Origin: Ignatzschineria sp.
GTDB lineage: Bacteria > Pseudomonadota > Gammaproteobacteria > Cardiobacteriales > Wohlfahrtiimonadaceae
Assembly (NCBI GenBank): GCA_030151245.1
Contig: JASLEF010000059.1
Location: forward strand, 1 to 5,508
Reading direction: 5' to 3'
DNA: 5,508 nt
This document shows positions 1 through 5,078 of the stretch, piece by piece; positions within the stretch are counted from its first letter, which is position 1; each line of letters begins with the position of its first letter. The translations under genes were made by a program, and so were the position numbers. The notes under the pieces were generated by a model that was not told the DNA's origin, did no database searches, and saw only the letters and a program-made list of their open reading frames with translations.

Positions 1-324
1 AAATCTATTCTCATCACGAGTGTCGAGCTCGATGGCGAATTTTATATCTTTGGTTATAGTGATGCAGAAAAATGCACCTTTAAAGTCCCTTATCAAATGA
101 TCCCCATTCATTTTGGAGGGACCGGTGATATCTTCACCTCTCTTATGACCAATGAGATCATCGAGAACCCTACGGCAACGCTGCAATCCAAAGTGGAACG
201 TTCTGCAAAAATAATGAGTGATATCCTTATTCAAGAAGCAAAACGCCCGCGGGAAGTCATCGATGAGGTTTACCTCCAAAATTACCTCCCTCAGCTTCAA
301 AATGCCCATCAAGTTACGGAATAA
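1..324 (+). CDS. Pyridoxal/pyridoxamine kinase (PdxY/PdxK-like), C-terminal part, 5' end outside window
   Basis: This is the last 107 codons of a gene entering from the left in frame 1; it is open from base 1 to TAA at 322-324. The key motif is HFGGTGDIFTSLM (visible residues 37-49, bases 109-147). It matches the GTGD anion-hole and catalytic-Asp motif near the C terminus of the ribokinase/PfkB superfamily. The flanking pattern, a beta strand (ILITSVEL) before the motif and a long helix after it (residues 61-82), matches vitamin B6 kinases, in particular the pyridoxamine-kinase branch. Such enzymes phosphorylate pyridoxal, pyridoxine or pyridoxamine in the B6 salvage pathway in the cytoplasm. 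The ATP- and substrate-binding N-terminal two thirds are not in the window. Another small PfkB-type kinase cannot be fully excluded. The next gene begins 28 bases downstream with no terminator between them. Confidence 0.82.
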   Translation, partial: KSILITSVELDGEFYIFGYSDAEKCTFKVPYQMIPIHFGGTGDIFTSLMTNEIIENPTATLQSKVERSAKIMSDILIQEAKRPREVIDEVYLQNYLPQLQNAHQVTE

Positions 325-341
325 ACCTTTCTCAAACAGAT

Positions 342-346
342 GAAGG
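342..346 (+). promoter_or_regulatory. Ribosome binding site GAAGG for the SulP gene
   Basis: GAAGG lies 6 bases before the TTG at 353. It is the only purine-rich site near the start of the SulP gene. The alternative ATG at 401 is preceded by pyrimidine-rich sequence with no Shine-Dalgarno match. This supports the TTG start, but the match is partial. Confidence 0.4.
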
Positions 347-352
347 CATTCA

Positions 353-1876
353 TTGCTTGCTGTCCCTTTAAAGCCCCTCATATTCTTCACATTACTCTCA
401 ATGCGCTCACAACTTCAAAGTATCAATTATAAAAATGAACTCCTTGCCGGTCTCACGGTTGCGATGACGATGATTCCAGAATCCCTCTCATTTGCAATTT
501 TAGCAGGATTACCTCCCTTAACAGGCTTGTATGCTGCCTTTTTAATGGGCTTAGTAACCGCTATTTTGGGAGGAAGACCCGCAATGGTTTCAGGGGGTGC
601 CGGTGCCACGGTCGTGGTATTAATCGCACTTGCGGCACTTCATGGAGTTCAATATCTTTTCGCCGCCATTATTATCGCCGGTCTCATTCAAATCCTTGTC
701 GGCATTCTTAAATGGAGCCGCTTTGTTCGACTCATTCCTCAACCGGTAATGTATGGATTTCTTAATGGACTCGCGGTAATTATCTTTATGGCACAAGTGG
801 CGCAGTTTCAAACTCATGAGGGAGGAATTACCGAGTGGCTCACGGGATTGTCGCTTTACATCATGATAGGCTTAACATTACTAACTATCTTTATCGTTTG
901 GGTCTTCCCTAAATTAACACGGGCAATCCCCCCTTCTCTGGTTGCGATTTTAATCGTATTTGCGATAGTCTATTTCTTCAATATCGATACCAAAAAAGTC
1001 ATTGATATCGCGACGGTTAGTGGTTCTTTACCAACATTTAATATTCCCGAAGTACCTTTGACCTTAGAGACATTTATACTCGTATTGCCATTCTCACTGG
1101 TTATGGCAGGCGTGGGGTTGATTGAATCATTGCTCACGCTTAACATCGTGGATGAACTCACTAATACCAAAGGCAATACTCGCCGAGAATCCATCGCACA
1201 AGGTAGTGCTAATATCGTTAATGGCTTCTTTGGTGGTATGGGAGGATGCGCGATGGTGGCCCAAACCCTGATTAATTTAGAGTCGGGTTCTAGAAGCCGA
1301 CTCTCCGGGATTATCGCAGCTTTCACAATCTTACTCATTATCCTTGTGGGCGGTCCTTTCATCGAACAAATCCCCATGGCCGCACTCGTCGGCGTCATGA
1401 TGATGGTGGCTATCTCTACCTTTAAATGGGTCTCTTTCAGATTGATCAAGCGAATGCCTAAAGGGGATATTGCAACACTCTTTATTGTCACAGCTATTAT
1501 TATTATCACTCATAATCTTGCGGTTGCTGTATTCATCGGAGTTATAATGGCCTCTTTAATGTTTGCTTGGAATAATGCCATCCGCATTCAAGCAACAACT
1601 TCAATAGACGATACCGGCAGAAAAATTTACACCATCCACGGTCCCCTCTTTTTCGGTAGTTGTACCCATTTTACAGAAATTTTTTTGATGAACGAAGATC
1701 CTGATAGGATCGTTCTTGATTTCACTCATTCCAGAATCGTTGATATGTCAGCCATCGAGGCTCTCAAAAAGATTGTTGATCAATATGAGCATCTCGGGAA
1801 GCAAGTCACCTTTAATCATCTCAACCAAGAGAGCTGGCGAGTATTAAAATCGAGTCAGATGTTTCAGGATTTCTAA
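353..1876 (+). CDS. SulP family inorganic anion transporter with C-terminal STAS domain
   Basis: This is an inner-membrane SLC26/SulP carrier of 507 residues from TTG 353, or 491 from ATG 401. Residues 41-63 carry the family signature, IPESLSFAILAGLPPLTGLY followed by AAF. Hydrophobic segments fill residues 30 to 405. The segment from about 258 to 320 (IESLLTLNIVDELT, then GFFGGMGGCAMVAQTLIN) is the conserved central region of the bicarbonate/sulfate branch. Residues 422-507 form a STAS domain with the motif DFTHSRIVDMSAIEAL (456-471), in which S466 sits at the position that is phosphorylated in anti-sigma antagonists. The substrate (sulfate, bicarbonate or dicarboxylate) cannot be told from sequence. 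The start is uncertain: TTG 353 has a GAAGG site but adds 16 mostly hydrophobic residues unusual for the family, while ATG 401 gives a typical N terminus without a Shine-Dalgarno. It lies 28 bases after the B6 kinase and 42 before the alkyltransferase-like gene. Confidence 0.95.
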   Translation: MLAVPLKPLIFFTLLSMRSQLQSINYKNELLAGLTVAMTMIPESLSFAILAGLPPLTGLYAAFLMGLVTAILGGRPAMVSGGAGATVVVLIALAALHGVQYLFAAIIIAGLIQILVGILKWSRFVRLIPQPVMYGFLNGLAVIIFMAQVAQFQTHEGGITEWLTGLSLYIMIGLTLLTIFIVWVFPKLTRAIPPSLVAILIVFAIVYFFNIDTKKVIDIATVSGSLPTFNIPEVPLTLETFILVLPFSLVMAGVGLIESLLTLNIVDELTNTKGNTRRESIAQGSANIVNGFFGGMGGCAMVAQTLINLESGSRSRLSGIIAAFTILLIILVGGPFIEQIPMAALVGVMMMVAISTFKWVSFRLIKRMPKGDIATLFIVTAIIIITHNLAVAVFIGVIMASLMFAWNNAIRIQATTSIDDTGRKIYTIHGPLFFGSCTHFTEIFLMNEDPDRIVLDFTHSRIVDMSAIEALKKIVDQYEHLGKQVTFNHLNQESWRVLKSSQMFQDF

Positions 1877-1902
1877 AACTTTTTCATTAAACTGAAAAGA
1901 TA

Positions 1903-1908
1903 AAGGAG
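1903..1908 (+). promoter_or_regulatory. Ribosome binding site AAGGAG of the alkyltransferase-like gene
   Basis: AAGGAG ends 10 bases before ATG 1919. It fixes this start over the in-frame alternatives. It lies in the 42-base gap after the SulP gene, where no convincing terminator is present; only a weak AT-rich CTTTT/AAAAG pairing is visible. Confidence 0.75.
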
Positions 1909-1918
1909 CTTTTTCAAT

Positions 1919-2239
1919 ATGACTCATCACATAGATGACTTCGCTCACCAAGTTTACGCAATTATCGCTACAATTCCCGAAGGGAAAGTCACAACCTACG
2001 GCACGATCGCTCGCCTTGCCGGCATTCCCTCTTATGTCCGGCAAGTCTGTGCGGTTCTACGCAATATCCCAAGCGATAGTACGCTTCCTTGCCATCGCAT
2101 CATCAGTGGACAAGGAAAGATCTCCGTCACCGGAGAGAGTTATCAACGCCATAAAGCAGCGCTGTTGAAAGAAGGGATTGTCTTTAATCAAAATGATAAA
2201 ATCGATTTCAAAATATTCGGGTGGAATTATCCTTATTAA
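1919..2239 (+). CDS. MGMT/ATL-family DNA alkyltransferase-like protein that keeps the PCHR cysteine
   Basis: The 106-residue protein is a single DNA-binding domain of the O6-alkylguanine-DNA alkyltransferase family, with a helix-turn-helix around residues 24-50. It resembles E. coli YbaZ-type alkyltransferase-like (ATL) proteins in length, in the loop RNIPSDSTLP (48-57) and in the tail IDFKIFGWNY. ATLs have Trp or Ala where active enzymes have the acceptor Cys, and flag O6-alkylguanine for nucleotide excision repair. Here the motif is LPCHRIIS with Cys58. Y27, R41, C58, H59 and E85 have the same spacing (14, 17, 1, 26) as Tyr114, Arg128, Cys145, His146 and Glu172 of human MGMT, so the acceptor network looks complete. 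The conserved RQVG is RQVC here, and the Asn of the GNP loop is missing. It may therefore be a minimal active methyltransferase or an ATL with a retained Cys. The N-terminal domain of full MGMT is absent. Strong RBS. Confidence 0.9.
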   Translation: MTHHIDDFAHQVYAIIATIPEGKVTTYGTIARLAGIPSYVRQVCAVLRNIPSDSTLPCHRIISGQGKISVTGESYQRHKAALLKEGIVFNQNDKIDFKIFGWNYPY

Positions 2240-2385
2240 ATAGCTGCGGCACCTCTTTTAACAACTCTGCCATATTCTTTGGATAATTATATAAAGGATC
2301 ATCATCTTGAACATTGCTGAGTAATGCCAAAACAAAATGAGTAAAGACTCCTCAAAAGTTCCTCAAAGGATTGAGATTTCGTCAT
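2208..2385 (-). pseudogene. Possible eroded minus-strand coding remnant, split by one frameshift
   Basis: Reading leftwards, ATG 2385 opens 27 codons (begins MTKSQSFEELLRSL) that end at TGA 2304-2302. If one T is skipped after CTT 2346-2344, the neighbouring frame continues THFVLALLSNVQDDDP, then LYNYPKNMAELLKEVPQLFN, and stops at 2210-2208 inside the end of the alkyltransferase-like gene on the other strand. The joined product would be about 58 residues, with a protein-like composition (amphipathic helix, PLYNYPKN turn). No ribosome binding site precedes ATG 2385. I do not recognise the family. It may be the tail of a decayed gene: upstream on the same strand, 2504-2403 gives a 33-codon ORF and another frame reads LARHAEKQMLSTDLWEMSMG, but stops interrupt both. 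Chance ORFs remain possible. Confidence 0.3.
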
Positions 2386-2389
2386 AAGA

Positions 2390-2413
2390 TTTAATCTCTA
2401 ATTTAATCTCTAA
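2390..2413. repeat. Two tandem copies of TTTAATCTCTAA
   Basis: TTTAATCTCTAA occurs at 2390-2401 and again, identical, at 2402-2413. It is a short non-coding tandem duplication, possibly from replication slippage. No function is apparent. Confidence 0.8.
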
Positions 2414-2521
2414 TGTAGTTTATTTTATAATTAATTTCTCTTGCCATAAACTCATCCCATAGACATTTCCCATAAATCGGTCGATAACATCTGTTTTTCG
2501 GCATGTCGTGCTAATATATTG

Positions 2522-2561
2522 ATAAAAATGAAAAATCGACACGTTTGGAAGACGTGTCGAT
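2522..2561 (-). terminator. Rho-independent terminator of the exported-protein gene
   Basis: On the minus strand ATCGACACGT (2561-2552) and ACGTGTCGAT (2544-2535) form a perfect 10-bp stem around a 7-base loop (CTTCCAA). TTTT, then CA and TTTTT, follow (2534-2524). It begins about 40 bases after the stop codon at 2602. On the plus strand the hairpin is not followed by T residues, so it works mainly in the minus direction. Confidence 0.88.
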
Positions 2562-2601
2562 GGCATATACGGATCAGATATCGGCTTATCAATTAGAGAA
2601 A

Positions 2602-3771
2602 TTAGAATCTTTCACAGCTCAATTTAAAAGGGCCTTTTGAAACCGTATCTAAAGACCGCATTAATAGATTTGATTCAGCATCATCAGGGATATAGAGATG
2701 AATCCCAATAATCTGTAGGGATACATTGCCTCTAACAGAACAACCATTATTCTGAAACTTTGGATTATTTAAATCAGCCTCAATATCAAAACGATACATG
2801 GCACCTAAACGGTCATTATCGCTCATCTCATCAGTATAATCATCTAGTACAAAACGAATACCATCCGGAAGACCGAGTGGATCACGGCTCTTTTTATCAG
2901 GGGCAAACTCAAAGCGATAACCATACATATCATTCGGTTCGTAAATGACTTCTCCACTCAATACTTGAGAACCAACAAGATACACAAAGTTTTCACTACT
3001 ATAGGCGATGTTAAAAGGAATCTCCTCAACGCCTCCCTTTAAAGTCTGATTTTCACTGGTTTTAGCCATATTATTGCCAGTGAAAGCATCATCACAACCA
3101 AATTGTAGCTGTTGTTTTTTCTCTAAATCAAACCCGATCGTGATTCGATCGACCTTCTCTCCTTTTAAAGACTTAGCCGCTAAATCATGGTATTTATGAG
3201 GATCACAATTATACAGACCATCCAGAACCCAATCTTCCCCTTCTTGACTGACCATTCCCTCTCGCCATTTTTCAGTCGCTTCGTAGCTAGTAATGGCGGA
3301 GCTTAATAATACTTCTCTATGTCCTTCTGCGCGTGAGCCAATAAATAGCTCATATACCGCCGGATCATATGCATTACCGCACATCCAAAGGCAATCTGCA
3401 TAATAGCTAACAGGTCCTGTTAGACCAAAGACAAGCTTATCTGTAGAGATATTATTTTGGTAATGGGAGAGATCCTGTGGCATAAACTGACACTTATCGG
3501 ATAGTGATACCGTAAGCGTATCTACTCGGTGTCCTGCATAGCCCATCTCAATTGCACAATCTTCCACTAAATAGTGTTTGGTTTTAAAATCTGTATCAGT
3601 ACTACGCGCAATGCCGGCAATACTTTCAAAGTAAGCAATATCTGCCCCAATCATCTCAAAGCTAAAGAGTTCCTCGATCTTTTTAGCGGCAGAAAGTGCC
3701 GGTGATGATGTAGCAAGAGAGATTCCTAGACAAGAGACCAAAAACGTTGCAATTTTCAAAGGTTTTTTCAT
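2602..3771 (-). CDS. Exported protein of unknown function with eight cysteines
   Basis: The 389-residue product starts with a signal peptide: basic MKKPLK, a hydrophobic core (residues 7-21) and a cleavage region TSSPALSAA before KK, so the protein is expected in the periplasm or outside the cell. An LVSC lipobox-like string ends at Cys14, but it is too close to the N terminus and the hydrophobic core continues past it, so signal peptidase I is more likely. After cleavage there are eight Cys (in EDCAIE, DKCQF, DCLWMC, YNCDP, FGCDD, NGCSV and LSCERF), enough for four disulfides. The rest is acidic and soluble with no transmembrane segment, and I do not recognise a domain. ATG 3771 is chosen because AAGGA lies 4 bases upstream and the signal peptide begins there. 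An in-frame GTG at 3795 would add eight polar residues. The gene ends in a strong terminator, so it is probably the last of its unit or monocistronic. Confidence 0.8.
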   Translation of the reverse strand: MKKPLKIATFLVSCLGISLATSSPALSAAKKIEELFSFEMIGADIAYFESIAGIARSTDTDFKTKHYLVEDCAIEMGYAGHRVDTLTVSLSDKCQFMPQDLSHYQNNISTDKLVFGLTGPVSYYADCLWMCGNAYDPAVYELFIGSRAEGHREVLLSSAITSYEATEKWREGMVSQEGEDWVLDGLYNCDPHKYHDLAAKSLKGEKVDRITIGFDLEKKQQLQFGCDDAFTGNNMAKTSENQTLKGGVEEIPFNIAYSSENFVYLVGSQVLSGEVIYEPNDMYGYRFEFAPDKKSRDPLGLPDGIRFVLDDYTDEMSDNDRLGAMYRFDIEADLNNPKFQNNGCSVRGNVSLQIIGIHLYIPDDAESNLLMRSLDTVSKGPFKLSCERF

Positions 3772-3775
3772 AGTG

Positions 3776-3780
3776 TCCTT
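3776..3780 (-). promoter_or_regulatory. Ribosome binding site AAGGA deciding the ATG 3771 start
   Basis: AAGGA on the minus strand lies 4 bases before ATG 3771 and extends to AAAAGGA. The upstream GTG 3795 has no comparable site. A TACAAT box at 3804-3799 resembles a -10 element but has no -35 partner at normal spacing; if used, transcripts would start close to GTG 3795. Confidence 0.55.
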
Positions 3781-3791
3781 TTGTGTGTTGA

Positions 3792-3881
3792 TCACATCAT
3801 TGTAATGTTGTTTAACTCAATATTCGTATTAGCTAGAGACTTAACAGCTCCCGGATCCGAGAGCTTCTCCATATTGTACAA
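3792..3881 (-). CDS. Possible 29-residue small ORF with strong RBS, overlapping the upstream GTG of the exported-protein gene
   Basis: AAGGAGG at 3896-3890 stands 8 bases before TTG 3881, an ideal spacing. The frame reads MYNMEKLSDPGAVKSLANTN and ends with the residues IELNNITMM at TGA 3794-3792. The stop overlaps GTG 3795-3793 of the next reading frame (ATGTGA), the geometry of translational coupling. It is in the same frame as the last segment of the broken gene upstream, separated from it by TAA 3905-3903, so it could also be the tail of that gene or a start used after it. No family is recognised, and the composition is soluble with no membrane segment. The only support is the RBS and the overlap. 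Confidence 0.28.
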   Translation of the reverse strand: MYNMEKLSDPGAVKSLANTNIELNNITMM

Positions 3882-3902
3882 AATAAGATCCTCCTTCTTA
3901 TT

Positions 3903-4208
3903 TTACCCATTTGGCAGATAGCGATATTTGCGAAGCGTATCGGTAATCTCTTTGATGATCTGGACCAAAAGCTCATTTCCATCTGATCAACTATTGACTC
4001 ATTCTCTGCCAGCATTTAATAAAAGGCAAGCGCTTGTGTTGCCATAGCTATATTCTAGGCAGAGTAATGTTATGATGTTGTTTTGGTCGCCCTTCAACGC
4101 CAAATTTTTGACAAAATATGCCAGATAATTCCTTTATAGTTATTGCGTTAACAGCTTTTCCATTTGAGATGTTGATTACAATGCCTCGTCATTATCCTGA
4201 AAAGTCAT
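3903..4208 (-). pseudogene. Decayed gene with intact start, three frameshifts and an internal stop; family unknown
   Basis: Four protein-like segments follow each other leftwards. From ATG 4208 the first reads MTFQDNDEA and stops at 4178-4176. From 4185 the next frame reads GIVINISNGKAVNAITIKEL, then SGIFCQKFGVEGRPKQHHNI and TLPRI, and stops at 4050-4048. From 4048 comes AMATQALAFY, a TAA at 4018-4016, then MLAENESIVDQ. From 3983 comes DGNELLVQIIKEITDTLRKY, then RYLPNG, with stop 3905-3903. Each change of frame is explained by one missing base; at the first, GAGGC would be GAGGGC. The joined product would be about 100 residues, soluble and helical at its C terminus. GAGGAGG lies 5 bases before the ATG and the preceding gene ends 29 bases upstream, so it was probably the second gene of an operon. 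Its place beside a vgrG relic suggests T6SS cargo, but I see no effector motif. Sequencing errors could mimic decay. Confidence 0.5.
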
Positions 4209-4213
4209 ATAAT

Positions 4214-4220
4214 CCTCCTC
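4214..4220 (-). promoter_or_regulatory. Ribosome binding site GAGGAGG of the decayed gene, inside a small hairpin
   Basis: GAGGAGG is 5 bases before ATG 4208 and is the strongest such site in the window. On the minus strand CCTCC (4227-4223) can pair with GGAGG (4218-4214) across a 4-base loop, which would hide the site. No U-run follows, so it is not a terminator. Confidence 0.6.
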
Positions 4221-4237
4221 AGGGAGGCAGATTTAAC

Positions 4238-4582
4238 TTAATCAACGTGAGGCTTTTTATCCTTATCCGAAAATGTCTGCATCAATGTAATTCCAACGCA
4301 AACTTCACCTAATTGCAAACGAAATACTAACCTATCTAGCCCTTTCCATCTTTCAAAACTGAATATAGTAGCGGGGTCTATTACATGCCACATATGTTCT
4401 TGTATATGTTTCCAATTATTTTCTTTTACAATTCGCGCAGAACTCATAAAAAAATATTGCTTCCAGCCTTTACGATTTAATTTTTGCACAAAGCTGACAT
4501 ACCCTTCATAGACCTTTTCATGAGAAATATACTCCTCATGATGTAAACTACTATGAACCATAATGGATTGAATACTCGCCAT
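4238..4582 (-). CDS. Unrecognised 114-residue protein, paralog of the gene at the right edge; possible T6SS immunity or cargo protein
   Basis: This is a soluble protein with no signal peptide. Its core KGWKQYFFMSSARI (38-51), ENNWKHIQE (54-62), IDP (68-70), FERW (76-79), LVFRLQLGE (85-93) aligns with the gene at 5079-5508: both have RI, then N-x-KHIQE, DP ten residues before a Trp, and F-x-LQ-x-G followed by a beta strand. The N-terminal 40 residues are helical. It stops at KPHVD, about 75 residues earlier than the paralog. ATG 4582 is supported by GGGGAAG 5 bases upstream. Between this gene and the paralog lies a vgrG fragment, and a decayed gene follows 29 bases downstream. Genes beside vgrG often encode effectors or immunity proteins; a small cytoplasmic protein in diverged duplicate copies fits immunity better than toxin. 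That role is inferred from position only. Confidence 0.75.
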   Translation of the reverse strand: MASIQSIMVHSSLHHEEYISHEKVYEGYVSFVQKLNRKGWKQYFFMSSARIVKENNWKHIQEHMWHVIDPATIFSFERWKGLDRLVFRLQLGEVCVGITLMQTFSDKDKKPHVD

Positions 4583-4587
4583 AATTT

Positions 4588-4594
4588 CTTCCCC
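4588..4594 (-). promoter_or_regulatory. Ribosome binding site GGGGAAG of the 114-residue gene
   Basis: GGGGAAG on the minus strand ends 5 bases before ATG 4582. It favours this start over the in-frame ATG at 4561 (residue 8), which has no such site. Confidence 0.55.
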
Positions 4595-4610
4595 GATTGT
4601 TCCTATTACT

Positions 4611-5078
4611 CTAAAAACATAAGGTATTTCTAATTAAGGTGGCTTGGTTATGATAGAGCGTTTCACCCTCAATTCCCTCTTCTTCTAACACTTGAAACTG
4701 TGTGCCGTGATGCGTGATTTTAGCAATAAGCCATTCTCGATTTAATGAATCATCAATGTGTTCACTTAACTTAAACCGATATCCCGCTTCACTTTGAAGA
4801 ACATCGCTTTCGATTGTGGCAAGATTGAGATGCTTTCTTAGTGTCGATAATCGCTTACGAGAATAGCGTTCGCCGGTATCCTTTTCTTTATATCTGCCAG
4901 GATAATCGTAATAGAAATAGGGGCGATTTTGATTTTCAAGATCTGCATCTGCATCATGACTTAATGGGTGATTCGATTTTTTGAAATCATAATCCGCAAG
5001 CTTCACTGAAGAGTAACCAATTCGCTCTTGATAGGAGAGCGCATAGATGGATTCGACTGGACTGAATACGATTAACTT
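4611..5078 (-). pseudogene. vgrG: Internal fragment of a type VI secretion spike protein VgrG
   Basis: The 155 residues from just after TAA 5081-5079 to TAG 4613-4611 match the middle of VgrG, the trimeric tip of the T6SS tube. In order: FSPVESIYALSYQERIGYSS (5-24), VKLADYDFKK (25-34), YDYPGRYKEKDTGERYSRKR (58-77), and the motif where VgrGs read LN-x-EWLI and H-x-GTQ, here LNREWLIAKITHHGTQFQVL (112-131), followed by EEEG and YHNQATLI (142-149). Full VgrG proteins exceed 600 residues. The N-terminal gp27-like part is missing, and so are the OB fold and beta-helix needle that should follow YHNQ; here the frame ends abruptly in RNTLCF. There is no ATG start (GTG 5006 is internal and has no RBS), so it cannot form a spike. 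It sits directly behind one paralog gene and 28 bases before the other, as a recombination scar would. Confidence 0.85.

Larger units (their letters stand above)
2240..2601. other. 362-base gap between convergent genes, no intact gene
   Basis: This AT-rich stretch lies between the plus-strand alkyltransferase-like gene and the minus-strand exported-protein gene. It holds the split minus-strand remnant at 2208-2385, a 12-base tandem repeat at 2390-2413, uncertain short minus-strand reading frames at 2403-2520, and the terminator of the minus-strand gene at 2522-2561. I see no plus-strand terminator for the upstream gene, no RNA gene and no mobile-element ends. Confidence 0.6.
3796..4237. other. 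442-base stretch without an intact gene, holding a decayed gene and a small ORF
   Basis: No ORF of normal gene length is intact on either strand. The minus strand carries coding-like segments in successive frames (4208-3903), then the RBS-led 29-codon ORF at 3881-3792. ORFs on the plus strand here have no ribosome binding site and mirror the minus-strand segments. Confidence 0.6.

Noticed and set aside
340..432. 30-codon ORF (begins MKAFIACCPFK) as a regulatory leader peptide
   Set aside because: It has no ribosome binding site and no attenuator-like hairpin or repeated codon run.
970..1509. 179-codon minus-strand ORF inside the SulP gene
   Set aside because: It is a mirror frame of a clearly coding region and has no protein-family features or ribosome binding site.
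1879..1899. Possible terminator between the SulP and alkyltransferase-like genes
   Set aside because: The CTTTTTCA/TGAAAAG pairing is short, AT-only apart from two pairs, and not followed by a T-run.
2403..2504. 33-codon minus-strand ORF (begins MPKNRCYRPIYGK) as a small gene
   Set aside because: It has no ribosome binding site, and an alternative frame there looks equally coding-like, so neither can be supported.
3722..3771. Lipoprotein signal (LVSC lipobox) in the exported protein
   Set aside because: The Cys would be residue 14, with only a short hydrophobic stretch before it, while the hydrophobic core continues after it; a normal signal peptidase I site fits better.
3785..3800. CRP-like site TGTGATCAACACA upstream of the exported-protein gene
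   Set aside because: Only one half-site (TGTGA) matches; the second half does not fit TCACA.
4118..4312. 64-codon plus-strand ORF
   Set aside because: It has no RBS and overlaps coding-like segments on the minus strand, including the end of the 114-residue gene.
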